Assembly (NCBI RefSeq): GCF_900696085.1
Contig: NZ_CAADFC020000004.1
Coordinates: 1,124,985-1,188,984, forward strand
Length of the DNA stretch: 64,000 nucleotides
Origin: Bradyrhizobium ivorense
Lineage (GTDB): Bacteria > Pseudomonadota > Alphaproteobacteria > Rhizobiales > Xanthobacteraceae
Direction: 5' to 3'
Position 1 is the first letter of the stretch; every line of letters begins with the position of its first letter. The notes under the pieces were generated by a model. That model was not told the DNA's origin and searched no databases. It was given only the letters and a program-made list of their open reading frames with translations. Positions 8,451 to 17,456 of the stretch are shown in pieces. The position numbers and the translations under genes are program-made.

Positions 8451-8607
8451 CTGCGCTCCCTCTCCTCGTCCTTACGGGGAGAGGGTTGGGGTGAGGGGCT
8501 GCCTCCGCATAGACGGCGACAATTGGATTCGCGGAGGCCCCCCCTCACCCGGATCGCATCTGCGATGCGATCCGACCTCTCCCCGCAAGCGGGGCGAGGT
8601 GAAGCGG
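8451..8607. repeat. Dispersed intergenic palindromic repeat, copy 2 (inverted relative to copy 1)
   Basis: Reverse-complementing this element gives a sequence that follows the copy at 4083-4232 along its length, with the same GATCGCATC/GATGCGATC core and the same GCGCAG end. It lies exactly between the convergent lafR and the last gene of the large minus-strand flagellar block. Its strong secondary structure could therefore act as a two-way transcription terminator. No coding content is supported. Confidence 0.82.
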
Positions 8608-8623
8608 AGCCTCGCAGCCGGCG

Positions 8624-9082
8624 TTATGGCTTGCGCTGGAATTCGTCCTTGGAGACGTAGTTGAAATCCTCGATCAGGACGTCCTGGACGACGTCGGCCT
8701 GCATCCGCGCGTTGACGCGCTGCTTGATGGCGGCGGTGAGGATCGACAGGTCGTAGCGGGCGAGCTTCCTGAAATCCAGCCGCTCGTCGGCATAGATCTT
8801 GCGGAAGGCTTCGTCGACGATGAACGGCTCGGGCGGAACGTTGAGCTGGTGCATGGTCTTGGCGTCGACGGTGTAAGCGAAGCGCGCGATGATGTAGCCC
8901 TGCACATTGCCGTTCTCGACCATCGGCACGCTCAGCGCCCGCGTCTTCTGCGACTGCAGGCCCTCGAGATAGTCGTCCTTTGCCGACAGCAGGCTGCCGT
9001 TTTCCTTCCAGTAGGCAACGGCGTAGCTCGTCCCTGCCGTGAGGATGCACACCCAGAGCCCGGCCAGCACCAGCCTGATCAT
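8624..9082 (-). CDS. FliL-like single-pass protein, second copy in the locus
   Basis: A 152-residue protein with a membrane anchor at about residues 4-24 (LVLAGLWVCILTAGTSYAV) and a periplasmic domain. Its C-terminal third (LTAAIKQRVNARMQADVVQD, LIEDFNYVS) resembles the end of FliL, where an amphipathic helix is followed by a strand. FliL proteins surround the stator at the basal body. It is the last gene of the large minus-strand block and its ATG overlaps the stop of the FlgN-like gene, so it is probably co-translated. A better conserved fliL occurs at 28738-29181, so this may be a specialised paralogue. Confidence 0.6.
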   Translation of the reverse strand: MIRLVLAGLWVCILTAGTSYAVAYWKENGSLLSAKDDYLEGLQSQKTRALSVPMVENGNVQGYIIARFAYTVDAKTMHQLNVPPEPFIVDEAFRKIYADERLDFRKLARYDLSILTAAIKQRVNARMQADVVQDVLIEDFNYVSKDEFQRKP

Positions 9083-9609
9083 TTGCTGTCCTGTGCCCGG
9101 CGGGCGTAGGTGCCGTCCGATTCGGCCTCGCGGATCGCCCTGACGATGATGGTCGCGACCTCACGCACGGCGTCGTAGTGCCGCTCCAGGATGGCGCGGT
9201 TGCGCTTGAGCTTGTCGCGCAGCTGGCGGATCTCCTCGGCGATCTCGGCCTCGCTGCCGAGATAGACCCGCGCCCGCATCAGGCGGACGAATTCCAGCAT
9301 GCTGCGGCTCTTGCGCGCGCTGAAATCGTCGAAGTCGATCTTCTTGCCGGTCTCGAGCGCGCTGGTTTCCTCCTCGATGACGGCCTCGAGCCGCTGGATC
9401 GACGCCAGCAGGCCGCGCACCTCGTCCGATCGCACGCCGTCGGCCTCGACGGTCTCTCTGCTCACGTCGGGCACCAGCACCGGCAACGTGGTGCCCTCCC
9501 GGCCTTCGGTCTCCGCACCGAATTGTTCGGCCACCATGGCCACTGCGCCGTCACTTGCCTGCATTGAAGTTCCCCCCGCGGCTTTGCTCAGCCATCCCAA
9601 TTGCATCAT
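9079..9609 (-). CDS. flgN: FlgN-like flagellar export chaperone
   Basis: About 176 residues from the ATG at 9609, whose first bases overlap the stop of the upstream flgJ-like gene (ATGA). A disordered N-terminus is followed by a long helical region (LLASIQRLEAVIEEETSALE, FDDFSARKSRSMLEFVRLMR, QLRDKLKRNRAILERHYDA) with the two-helix layout of FlgN chaperones, which hold the hook-filament junction proteins FlgK and FlgL before export. Both clients are encoded in the same block. Assignment rests on helical pattern and context, not on a diagnostic motif. Confidence 0.6.
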   Translation of the reverse strand: MMQLGWLSKAAGGTSMQASDGAVAMVAEQFGAETEGREGTTLPVLVPDVSRETVEADGVRSDEVRGLLASIQRLEAVIEEETSALETGKKIDFDDFSARKSRSMLEFVRLMRARVYLGSEAEIAEEIRQLRDKLKRNRAILERHYDAVREVATIIVRAIREAESDGTYARRAQDSK

Positions 9610-10070
9610 TCTGCCTTTCCTGAACCGTTGCGCGCTGCCGGATGCGCGGCGGCGAGTTGTTTCGCGATGCCGATCCCCTTGCCCTGCGCCAGCTGGTTGC
9701 CGAGTTGCTCGGCCAGCATCGACCGCCAGACATTGCCTGCGGTGCCTTTCCCAAACAGCTCCTGCGTCTGCTGCGGCAGCATCGTCTCGACGAACACCTG
9801 CAGCACGAAGGCCTCGAACTTGCGATACACATCGCCCGAGGCGGCCGCCTTGAAGGTTCCTGGCGCGTTCATGTTCGACGCGCCCAGTTCGGCATCTGCC
9901 GCGGCTTGACCATCGGCTGCAGCGGCCTTGCCGACTTCGGACTGCATCGTGGAGAAATCCGCCGCGGCGGATTTCAGCGCGTCGAGCTTTGCGGTCGCGG
10001 CGCGCTGCGCCACCGGGTCGGCGGCCTGCAGAACGTCGAGGACGACGTCGGTTGTGGGTGTCACGATCAT
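9606..10070 (-). CDS. flgJ: FlgJ-like rod assembly protein without a muramidase domain
   Basis: About 154 residues, starting at the ATG at 10070 because it overlaps the upstream stop (ATGA). The C-terminal half (FEAFVLQVFVETMLPQ, LFGKGTAGNVWRSMLAEQLG, AQGKGIGIAKQL) matches the rod-binding N-terminal domain of FlgJ. Gammaproteobacterial FlgJ carries a peptidoglycan hydrolase fused to this domain; here it is absent, and a separate lytic transglycosylase is encoded at 18784-19365. The protein would cap or scaffold rod assembly in the periplasm. Confidence 0.75.
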   Translation of the reverse strand: MIVTPTTDVVLDVLQAADPVAQRAATAKLDALKSAAADFSTMQSEVGKAAAADGQAAADAELGASNMNAPGTFKAAASGDVYRKFEAFVLQVFVETMLPQQTQELFGKGTAGNVWRSMLAEQLGNQLAQGKGIGIAKQLAAAHPAARNGSGKAE

Positions 10071-10489
10071 TGCCTGGACCCGGCTCCCTTGGTCGCAGCC
10101 AGCCAATCATGCCGGCGCACGGGCCTGCCTGCGATCTCCTCGAGCGAGCGCTTCTCCGCCTCACGACGCCGGTCGGCAGCCGCGGCCCTGGCGACCTGCT
10201 CGACCTGCTTGACGCGGCGGTTCTCGGTCCGCACCTGGTCGAGTTGCCGCGAGGCCTCGGCCTGGACCGCGCGCGCCCCGACGCTGGTCGTGGTCAGCCG
10301 CCGCGCGATCGATGCGCTCGACGATCCCGCCGGGGGCCGCAGCGCGTTGAGCGCGCCGATCAGCCAGGCTTCCTCATCCTGCAAGGCCTGCTCCTGCTGG
10401 CGCAATTGCGCGAGCTGCCATTCGGACAGCCGCAACTGCAGCTTCATCAGCGAGACCAGGCGAGCAAGCTTTTCCGCGCGTGACGCCAT
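10067..10489 (-). CDS. fliJ: FliJ-like coiled-coil export protein
   Basis: A 140-residue, very charged, almost entirely helical protein (KLARLVSLMKLQLRLSEWQL, LRQQEQALQDEEAWLI, RTENRRVKQVEQVARAAAA). The two long heptad-bearing helices are what FliJ looks like: it couples the export ATPase FliI to FlhA. It lies directly after fliR and overlaps the next gene by four bases. FliJ is poorly conserved in sequence, so another coiled-coil flagellar protein is possible. Confidence 0.55.
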   Translation of the reverse strand: MASRAEKLARLVSLMKLQLRLSEWQLAQLRQQEQALQDEEAWLIGALNALRPPAGSSSASIARRLTTTSVGARAVQAEASRQLDQVRTENRRVKQVEQVARAAAADRRREAEKRSLEEIAGRPVRRHDWLAATKGAGSRQ

Positions 10490-10495
10490 CGCCGG

Positions 10496-11248
10496 TCACT
10501 CCGCCAGCCATGACGACAGGCCGAGCATGAACTGGGTCAGCAGCTCGTCGCTGGTGAGATAAAGCAGCAGGAACCCGCCGAACATGACGAAGGGTATCGA
10601 GATGAAATAGACCGGGATCGTCGGCGTCAGCTTGTTGATGAGGCCGACCGCGAGATTGACGATCACCGAATAGACGATGAAGGGGCTGGTGATCCGCAGC
10701 GTCAGCACAAACGCCTCGGCGAGGCGATTGACGAGCTGCATCAGCGCCAGGTTGCCCTCGAGCCGGTTGCCGGGGTGCCAGACGTCGTAGGAGTTCATCA
10801 GGCCGCGCAGCACCTGCCAGTGCTGGTCGGTCATGAAGAACAGCGTGGTGACCGCCGCCATGATCAGCGGCACCAGCGCCGGCGCCGGATCGGTGTCGCC
10901 GACCGGCGTTCCCGGGATGTTGCTCATCCCGATCGCACCCGCCATCATCGTCGACATGGTCTGCAGCGCCAGGAAGAACACGCGCCCCGCAAGCCCGATG
11001 ACGCTGCCGACCAGCAGTTCGGAGCCGATCAGGAACGCAAGCCGGAACGGCGAGGCGTCCGCCAGCAGCGGCCGCAGCATCGTGACCAGCAATGGCGTCA
11101 GCGCGAAGGTGGTGACGACGGCGACGAACAGGCGGACCTGCGGCGGAACGTTGACGCTGGAGAACCCCGGCACCAGCATCAGGCAGGCGCCGATCCGGCA
11201 GAACACGATGAAGGTCGCGAGCACGGTATCAGTGAGGCCAGCGATCAC
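10496..11248 (-). CDS. fliR: Flagellar export gate protein FliR
   Basis: About 250 residues from a GTG at 11248 that overlaps the flhA stop (GTGA). A longer open frame running upstream is out of frame with flhA and must be a shadow. Motifs of the FliR/YscT family are visible: [38 protein letters not shown], and [20 protein letters not shown]. It is an inner-membrane protein with about six helices that forms the export pore with FliP and FliQ, both encoded in this locus. Confidence 0.95.
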   Translation of the reverse strand: MIAGLTDTVLATFIVFCRIGACLMLVPGFSSVNVPPQVRLFVAVVTTFALTPLLVTMLRPLLADASPFRLAFLIGSELLVGSVIGLAGRVFFLALQTMSTMMAGAIGMSNIPGTPVGDTDPAPALVPLIMAAVTTLFFMTDQHWQVLRGLMNSYDVWHPGNRLEGNLALMQLVNRLAEAFVLTLRITSPFIVYSVIVNLAVGLINKLTPTIPVYFISIPFVMFGGFLLLYLTSDELLTQFMLGLSSWLAE

Positions 11249-13326
11249 GACACGGCTCCGAGCGCCCTGATCTCGGCGCTGCGCGCGACCTCGACATGCG
11301 ACAGGATCGGCAGGGTCGGGAAAACCCGCTCCAGGATCATCCGGACATAGGGCCGCGCTTCCGGCGTCACCGCCAGCACGACGCTGGTGCCCTTCTCGGT
11401 GAACTTGCGGACCGCGGCGGTGGCTTCGGTGGCGAACTGCTCGATCAGGCGGGGATCGGCGTCGAACTCGACGACGTCGCCCTTGGCGTCGCGCTTCAGG
11501 CTCTTGTGGAACGCGAGGTCCCAGCGGTTGCCGAGCCGGACCACGTTGAGCACCCCGTTGTCGGCGAGATCGCCGCAGATCTGCTGGGCGAGGCGGACCC
11601 GGACATGCTCGGCGACCTGTTCGGAGCGCCGTACATGCGGCGCGATCTCGGCGATCGCCTCGAGAATCAGGTGCAGGTTGCGGATCGACACGCGCTCGGC
11701 CAGCAGGATCTTGAGGATCGCCAGCAGGCCCGAATAGGAAATCTGCGACGGGCAGAGGTCGTCGAGCAGGCGCTTGTATTCCGGATCCAGCCGGTCCAGC
11801 AGGCCGCGCATGTCCTTGTAGGAGAGCAGCTGAGCGAGATTGGCCCTGATCACTTCGCTGAGATGGGTGAGCAGCACCGACAGATTGTCGACCGGCTTGC
11901 AGCCCTGCCGCTTCACTTCCTCGGTGAACGCTTCGGTGACCCAGAGCGCCTTCATGCCGAAGGCCGGCTCGATCACCTCGTCGCCGGGCACGTCGGGCTT
12001 GCCGTCCTGATCGACCAGCACCAGCACTTCGCCGAGCCTGAGCTCGCCATGCGCCACCCGCGTGTCGTGGATCCGGATCTGGTATCCCTTCGGATCGATC
12101 GACAAATTGTCGGTGAGCTTGATCTCCGGAATCACGAAGCCGTATTGCTTGGCGAATTTCTTGCGGATCTTGCTGACGCGATGCGCGAGCTCGGTGCGCG
12201 AGCCGAGCAGGTGAACCGCAAGCTGGCTGCCCAGCGAGAGCTCGATCTCGGCGGTCTTCAGCGATTCCTTCACCGAGTCCTTGGCCTCGGTCTGGGCCCG
12301 CTCGTCGGCCTTGCGCGCCTCTTCCTTCTGAAGCTCGGCGGCCTGCCGCTTCGGCAGCGAGTAGCCGACAAATCCCATCACGGCGCCGAGCAGCACGAAC
12401 GGCAGCATCGGTAGCCCGGGCATCAGCGCCAGCACAAACATCATCAGCGCCGCGGCCGACACCGCGCGCGGATAGCCGCCGAGCTGCCGCAGCACCGCCT
12501 GCTCCGCCGATCCGCGGGTGCCGCCCTTGGAGACCAGGAGGCCCGCCGACAGCGACACGATCAGCGCCGGCATCTGCGACACCAGGCCGTCGCCGACCGA
12601 CAGTTTTGTATAGACGTCGGCGGCGCGCGCCAGGCTCAGGCCGTGATGCGTCACGCCGATCACGATGCCGCCGAAGATGTTGATCGCGGTGATCAGCAAG
12701 CCGGCGATGGCGTCGCCGCGGACGAATTTCGAGGCGCCGTCCATCGCGCCGAAGAACGCGCTCTCTTCCTCGAGCTCGCGGCGGCGGCGCTGGGCTTCCT
12801 TGTCGTCGATCAGGCCGGCGGAGAGGTCGGCATCGATCGCCATCTGCTTGCCGGGAATGGCATCCAGCGTGAAGCGGGCACCGACCTCGGCGATACGGGT
12901 GGCGCCCTTGGTGATGACGACGAAATTCACCGTGACCAGGATCGCGAAGATGATCAGGCCGATGACGAAATCGCCGCCCATCACGAATTTGGAGAAGCCC
13001 GCCACGACGTAGCCGGCGGCGTGCTCGCCCTCGCCGCCGCGCGACAGGATCAGGCGGGTGGTGGCGATGTTGAGCGCGAGCCGCAGGATGGTCGCGATCA
13101 GCAGCACGGTCGGAAACGCCGAGAAGTCGAGCGGCCGCTGGATCCACAGCGCAACCATCAGGATCAGCGCCGACAGCGCGATCGAGAACGCGAGGCCAAG
13201 GTCGATCAGCACCGGCGGAATCGGCAGGAACAGGATCGTGAGCATGACCACGATGCCGCCCGCAAAGAAGGCGTCCGCGCCGAGGCGTCGCGGGGTTGGC
13301 AGACCAGCAGTCAACGTATCGGCCAT
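11245..13326 (-). CDS. flhA: Flagellar export gate protein FlhA
   Basis: A 693-residue member of the FHIPEP family with the expected length. The N-terminal half has about eight membrane helices ([40 protein letters not shown]) and the conserved cytoplasmic loop ([29 protein letters not shown]). The C-terminal half is the cytoplasmic substrate-docking domain ([31 protein letters not shown]). It would form the nonameric ring of the export apparatus. It lies between fliQ and fliR and overlaps fliR by four bases. Confidence 0.97.
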   Translation of the reverse strand: MADTLTAGLPTPRRLGADAFFAGGIVVMLTILFLPIPPVLIDLGLAFSIALSALILMVALWIQRPLDFSAFPTVLLIATILRLALNIATTRLILSRGGEGEHAAGYVVAGFSKFVMGGDFVIGLIIFAILVTVNFVVITKGATRIAEVGARFTLDAIPGKQMAIDADLSAGLIDDKEAQRRRRELEEESAFFGAMDGASKFVRGDAIAGLLITAINIFGGIVIGVTHHGLSLARAADVYTKLSVGDGLVSQMPALIVSLSAGLLVSKGGTRGSAEQAVLRQLGGYPRAVSAAALMMFVLALMPGLPMLPFVLLGAVMGFVGYSLPKRQAAELQKEEARKADERAQTEAKDSVKESLKTAEIELSLGSQLAVHLLGSRTELAHRVSKIRKKFAKQYGFVIPEIKLTDNLSIDPKGYQIRIHDTRVAHGELRLGEVLVLVDQDGKPDVPGDEVIEPAFGMKALWVTEAFTEEVKRQGCKPVDNLSVLLTHLSEVIRANLAQLLSYKDMRGLLDRLDPEYKRLLDDLCPSQISYSGLLAILKILLAERVSIRNLHLILEAIAEIAPHVRRSEQVAEHVRVRLAQQICGDLADNGVLNVVRLGNRWDLAFHKSLKRDAKGDVVEFDADPRLIEQFATEATAAVRKFTEKGTSVVLAVTPEARPYVRMILERVFPTLPILSHVEVARSAEIRALGAVS

Positions 13327-13404
13327 GGGGCACCGGCAGCAGATTCAGTCAGGCAATCTGCCGTGCAAAGCTTACGCGAGGGTGGCGGCTTCGCGCGCTG
13401 CGGA

Positions 13405-13671
13405 TCAGAATCCGTGTTCGATCCGGGAATAGACCATCTCGGTGAAGGTCGAGATGTGGGCGCCGATGAACGAGCCGGAGGCGGCGACGACGACCAGGAT
13501 GACGATGATCTTCGGCACGAAGGTCAGCGTCATCTCCTGCACCTGGGTCAGGGCCTGGATCAGCGCGATGATGGTGCCGACCAGCATCGCCGCACCGACC
13601 GCGGGGCCGGAGGCGACAATGATGGTCCAGATTGCCGCCTGGACGATATCGAGGGCGTCTCTCTCGTTCAT
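13405..13671 (-). CDS. fliQ: Flagellar export gate protein FliQ
   Basis: An 88-residue protein of two membrane helices, the normal size for FliQ. Diagnostic stretches are GPAVGAAMLVGTIIALIQAL and TQVQEMTLTFVPKII. It joins FliP and FliR in the export pore. It begins two bases after the flgD stop and is followed by flhA after about 80 bp. Confidence 0.95.
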   Translation of the reverse strand: MNERDALDIVQAAIWTIIVASGPAVGAAMLVGTIIALIQALTQVQEMTLTFVPKIIVILVVVAASGSFIGAHISTFTEMVYSRIEHGF

Positions 13672-13673
13672 GG

Positions 13674-14084
13674 TTAGCTCAAGGTCAGGCCGGGTCCAAC
13701 CATGACCTTGGTGCCGTTCTCGAGCGTGGCGACGGCGCCGTCGGTGTTGATCGAGACCGACGCGATCTTGCCGGTCACGCTGGCGCCGGTGGTGTCGGTG
13801 AAGCTCACGGTGCGGCCGATCAGCCCGTCGGCCTGCGACAGCGCCGAGGACGACAATAGCGCGTCGAGCTTCGAATTGGTCTGCATCGCCTGCTCGACCG
13901 AGGATAGCTGCGCGAACTGGCTCATATATTGGGAGGTGTCCATCGGATTGGTCGGATCCTGATTCTTCATCTCGGCGATCAGGAGCTGCAGGAAGGTGTT
14001 GTAGTCGACCGTGCTGGTGCTCTTGGTGGACGAACTCGCCGAGGATTCCGTGCTGGTCTTGTCGGTCGCGCTGGTGACGTTCAT
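13674..14084 (-). CDS. flgD: Hook assembly scaffold FlgD
   Basis: A 136-residue protein from the ATG at 14084. After a Ser/Thr-rich exported N-terminus comes the FlgD signature YNTFLQLLIAEMKNQDPTNP followed by SQYMSQFAQLSSVEQ. It lacks the large beta domains of enterobacterial FlgD, as is common in rhizobia. FlgD caps the growing hook while FlgE subunits add. It sits between flbT and fliQ. Confidence 0.95.
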   Translation of the reverse strand: MNVTSATDKTSTESSASSSTKSTSTVDYNTFLQLLIAEMKNQDPTNPMDTSQYMSQFAQLSSVEQAMQTNSKLDALLSSSALSQADGLIGRTVSFTDTTGASVTGKIASVSINTDGAVATLENGTKVMVGPGLTLS

Positions 14085-14098
14085 GTCTCTCTCCGCTG

Positions 14099-14509
14099 TC
14101 AGGCAGCCTCGATTGGGAGTTCGATCGCCGTGCCGGACAGGATCGCCTGCTCCACCGGGAACAGCGCCCGTATCCGCTTCAGCGCTTCGTAGTAACGCGT
14201 CGCGGCCACCAGCTCGCCGACCTGATCGAGGCCGTCGAGCATCTGCCGGTTCTCGCACACCGCCTTCAGCGCGGCATGATGCTGCTTGTAGAGCACGGCG
14301 GCATCCTGATGATCGGTCGGGTTCATCAGCATGAGCTGGACCATGAAATAGAGCTGGCGCAGCGCCGTGGTGGCGTCGGCGGCCTGCATGATCTGATTTT
14401 CCAAAAGGAACATCACGTCGTTGACGAGCTCGATCGCGACCTTGCGGTCGACGCGCAGCACCGCCCCGTTTATGTAGATCAATTCGCCTGCCCGCAGCGA
14501 TACCTTCAT
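14099..14509 (-). CDS. flbT: Flagellin regulator FlbT
   Basis: A 136-residue FlbT protein starting at 14509; its ATG overlaps the flaF stop. The N-terminus MKVSLRAGELIYINGAVLRV and VNDVMFLLENQIMQAADATT are typical. In Caulobacter FlbT binds the flagellin mRNA leader and controls its stability; in rhizobia related proteins also tune flagellin expression. Here both flagellin genes carry a shared leader block (26624-26674 and 27763-27813) that could be its target. Confidence 0.95.
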   Translation of the reverse strand: MKVSLRAGELIYINGAVLRVDRKVAIELVNDVMFLLENQIMQAADATTALRQLYFMVQLMLMNPTDHQDAAVLYKQHHAALKAVCENRQMLDGLDQVGELVAATRYYEALKRIRALFPVEQAILSGTAIELPIEAA

Positions 14510-14853
14510 TGCAGCGCGTCTCGGATCAGGCGGTTGATTTCGACCAGCCGCACCACGTCGTTCGACTTGGTCTCGCGCAGGCGGTCGGCTTCCCGGATCA
14601 CCCACAGGCCGATCGAGATGATGTCGGCGCGCAGCTTGTCGGGCAGCCCGTTGTCCGGATGCGCAAGATCCTCGATCAGGAGGGTCCACAGCTTCCTGAT
14701 GTAGAGCAGGCTTTCGATCAGATCCACATTGCTGAAGACGCCGTCCTGCAGCCGCTCCAGCCGGTCGATGCCGATCGTCAAGGCCTGCCGCTCGCGCGAG
14801 CGCGCCTCGAGGCTGCTGTCCTCGGCAATCGTCTCGTAAGCTTCAAAGGTCAT
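14506..14853 (-). CDS. flaF: Flagellin assembly/regulatory protein FlaF
   Basis: A 115-residue protein from the ATG at 14853. The FlaF signature is clear: ARSRERQALTIGIDRLE, SLLYIRKLWTLLIEDLAHPD, LPDKLRADIISIGLWVIRE. FlaF works with FlbT in flagellin synthesis and secretion in alphaproteobacteria. The gene is coupled to flbT by a four-base overlap and lies after flgL. Confidence 0.95.
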   Translation of the reverse strand: MTFEAYETIAEDSSLEARSRERQALTIGIDRLERLQDGVFSNVDLIESLLYIRKLWTLLIEDLAHPDNGLPDKLRADIISIGLWVIREADRLRETKSNDVVRLVEINRLIRDALQ

Positions 14854-14900
14854 CGAGACCACTCTGCACAGTAGAGGAGGACAAGTGCTGCATTCCCGGC

Positions 14901-15944
14901 TCAGAGATAATTGATGAGGCTCATCTTCTGCAGCTGCGCGGTGAGCGCGAGCGCCGTGTTGATCTGGGTCTGCAAGGTGTTGACGCGCACCGACGCCTCG
15001 GTCGGGTCGACATTCTCCATGCCGACGACCTGATTGTTGAGAATGTCGTGCTGCAGTTTCAGCTTGTCGGTCGCGCTGCTGACCCGCTGGTGGATCGCGC
15101 CGACGCTGCCGCCAAGCACCGCGAGATCGTTGATGGCGCCGCTGACGAGGCTGATCGCCTTGTCGACCACGACCTGGAAGGTCGCCTTGCTCAGGTTGGT
15201 GTTGCCGAGATCGCTGAGCATGGTGTAGGCCTCGGCGAGCTTGCGGAAGCCGGGCTGGTTGGCGCTGACCGAGGTGTCGACGACCTCGGTGGTGGAGATG
15301 CGGCTGCTCAGCACCTGGTCGGTGGCCGAGGACCGGTTGCTGTTCCAGGCCGGGCTGGCGAACTCGGCGTCGAAGCTGCCGTTGAGGAAACTCTGCATCT
15401 GCGCCGGCGTGATACCGCTGACGCCGGCCGCCGATTGCGAGAAGCCGAAGGCCGCAAAAAAGTCCGCGTCGACGGCGTTCTTGCTGGTCGAGCCCGCGGT
15501 GTAGTTCTGCACCGGCGCGTTGGTGGTATCGATACCGGCGAACAAATACGAGCCGTTGTAGGAGACGTTGAGCGCGCCGGTGAGGTCCTGCAGATTGGCG
15601 GTCGCGCTCGGCAGAATCACCCGCGCGCCGCCGTCGGTATCGCGCGCGGCGATCAGGTTCTTGAGAAAATCCTGCGCGGTGGTGCCGAGCTGGGTGACCC
15701 GGTTCTGGATCACGTCGAGGCGGCCGGAGACGAGCTCGTTGGTGTCGACGATTTGGTCGATGTAGCTCATGTCCGCCCGCAGCGACACGTCGCGCCCTGT
15801 GGCGGCGCCAAGCTGCAGCCCGACATCGGCGAAGCGGCCGGTGGTCGCTTCCTTGCTGGCCTTGCTCAACAGGCTCTGATTGTTGGTGATCGAGAACCTC
15901 AGCGCCGAGGTGAGCATGTAGGACGAGATGTAGTTCGCGCTCAT
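14901..15944 (-). CDS. flgL: Hook-filament junction protein FlgL
   Basis: A 347-residue flagellin-like protein. The N-terminal helix (SANYISSYMLTSALRFSI) and C-terminal helices (VDPTEASVRVNTLQTQINTA, LTAQLQKMSLINYL) form the terminal D0/D1 domains shared with flagellins. Its position directly after flgK, with a four-base overlap (15941-15944), supports the junction-protein role. It would be exported by the flagellar apparatus. Confidence 0.93.
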   Translation of the reverse strand: MSANYISSYMLTSALRFSITNNQSLLSKASKEATTGRFADVGLQLGAATGRDVSLRADMSYIDQIVDTNELVSGRLDVIQNRVTQLGTTAQDFLKNLIAARDTDGGARVILPSATANLQDLTGALNVSYNGSYLFAGIDTTNAPVQNYTAGSTSKNAVDADFFAAFGFSQSAAGVSGITPAQMQSFLNGSFDAEFASPAWNSNRSSATDQVLSSRISTTEVVDTSVSANQPGFRKLAEAYTMLSDLGNTNLSKATFQVVVDKAISLVSGAINDLAVLGGSVGAIHQRVSSATDKLKLQHDILNNQVVGMENVDPTEASVRVNTLQTQINTALALTAQLQKMSLINYL

Positions 15945-17422
15945 GTCGAGGCCCCCACGGCGGCAAGCAGACTGTTCAGCATGTCGTCGACGGTCGAGAT
16001 CAGCTTCGACGACGCCGAATAGGTGCGCTCGACCTGCAGCATCAGCGACATCTCGTCGTCCATGTTCACGCCATTGACGTTGGAGAGCGCCGCGTTGCTG
16101 CGGTCGAGCAGCGTGTTCTGGTATTGCATGCCGTCGTCGGCGCTCTTGCGCTGGGTTTCGATCCAGCTCGCGGATGACGAGGCGAAGTCGATCACGCCGC
16201 CGCTCGGCTTGCCCCCGGCCGCCGGATCGAACGGCTGCGGCATGTCCATCTTGTCGATCAGCTGCTGCAGGCGTGTCGAATAGCCGGCATTGCCGGCGGT
16301 ATTGTAGTTGTAGGCGGCGTTGCCGCTGATGGCGCCATCACGCAGCAGGTTGGGATTGCCGCCCACGGCAGGATCAACCGAGGCGGCAACCCGGATGGTT
16401 CCGGCGAGGCCGACCGACACGGCGGCGCTCGCGGGCATGCCCGGCGCGCCGGGATAGGTGAAGAGGCCGGGCACGTCGGGCAGCGCGGCGCCGGACTGAT
16501 CGCTCTCGGCAAAGGCGGAGATCAGGCCGCGCGCGACTTCGTCGAGCTGGCTCTGATAGGTGACAGTGGCCTTGTCGCGGAGCTCGGCAAGGCCCGCGAT
16601 CTTGCCGGATTTCAGCGGCATCACCGACGAAGCGCCGGTCACCGGCACGCCGTCGATATAGACCGCGTTGCCCGTGGTGCCCGGCGTATAGGTGTTGGTC
16701 GGCGTGAAGCTGACGGTGCGCGCCTTCTTGTCGTACAGCGCGACGCCGCTGTCGGTGTAGAGCGCGGCATCGCCGTTGGGACGGATCGAGACCGAAATGC
16801 CGATCTCCTGCGACAGCTTTGAGATGATGCTGTCGCGCTGATCGAGATAGTCGGTGACGTCGTCGCCGGCGATGGTGCCTTTCACCACCGCGGTGTTGAC
16901 GGTGTCGAACTGGGCGAGCAACTGGTTGATGTTGGCGACCGAGGTCGCAATGTCGGCATCGGCGCCCTCGCGGACCGACTGCACGGTCTGGGTCGCCTGG
17001 TTCAGCGTCGACGCCATGTCCTTGGCGGCCGAGACCGCGGCCTGCGCCAGCGTCGCGTTGTCGGGCGCGGTCGCGTATTGATGCAGCGCTTGCTTCAGCT
17101 TGTTCAGCATCGCGGTCGGCGACTGGTCCTGCTCCGGATCGTCCACCGTGGTCGCGGCGATCTGCTGCAGGCCGTCATAGATCGCGCTCTGCTTGGCAGA
17201 GGCGGAGGTCGCGGTCAGGACGTTGGTGAACAGGCCGGTGCTGGCGGCGCGCTGGATCGCCGCGACATAGACGCCGGCGCCGGGCAGCGTGTCCAGCACC
17301 GCGATCTTGCGCGAATAGCCGGCCTGCCCGGCGCCGGCGATATTGCGCGATATCGCCGACGACTGGACGCCCGACGCCATCAGGGAGTTGCGGGCGGAAT
17401 CGAGAGCGGCGGTCAGGGACAT
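15941..17422 (-). CDS. flgK: Hook-filament junction protein FlgK
   Basis: A 493-residue protein with the FlgK N-terminal motif (LDSARNSLMASGVQSSAISR, NIAGAGQAGYSRK) and the C-terminal rod/hook motif (VNGVNMDDEMSLMLQVERTY, ASSKLISTVDDMLNSLLAAV). Length fits the alphaproteobacterial form. It links hook to filament together with FlgL. It begins 34 bp after flgE. Confidence 0.95.
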   Translation of the reverse strand: MSLTAALDSARNSLMASGVQSSAISRNIAGAGQAGYSRKIAVLDTLPGAGVYVAAIQRAASTGLFTNVLTATSASAKQSAIYDGLQQIAATTVDDPEQDQSPTAMLNKLKQALHQYATAPDNATLAQAAVSAAKDMASTLNQATQTVQSVREGADADIATSVANINQLLAQFDTVNTAVVKGTIAGDDVTDYLDQRDSIISKLSQEIGISVSIRPNGDAALYTDSGVALYDKKARTVSFTPTNTYTPGTTGNAVYIDGVPVTGASSVMPLKSGKIAGLAELRDKATVTYQSQLDEVARGLISAFAESDQSGAALPDVPGLFTYPGAPGMPASAAVSVGLAGTIRVAASVDPAVGGNPNLLRDGAISGNAAYNYNTAGNAGYSTRLQQLIDKMDMPQPFDPAAGGKPSGGVIDFASSSASWIETQRKSADDGMQYQNTLLDRSNAALSNVNGVNMDDEMSLMLQVERTYSASSKLISTVDDMLNSLLAAVGAST

Positions 17423-17456
17423 TGCGTGCTCTTGGCCAGGGAAAGCGCCGCTGCGA

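Noticed and set aside
10496-13333. A 945-codon minus-strand frame covering fliR and flhA
   Set aside because: Its upstream two-thirds are an Arg-rich shadow of flhA; only the last 250 codons are fliR.
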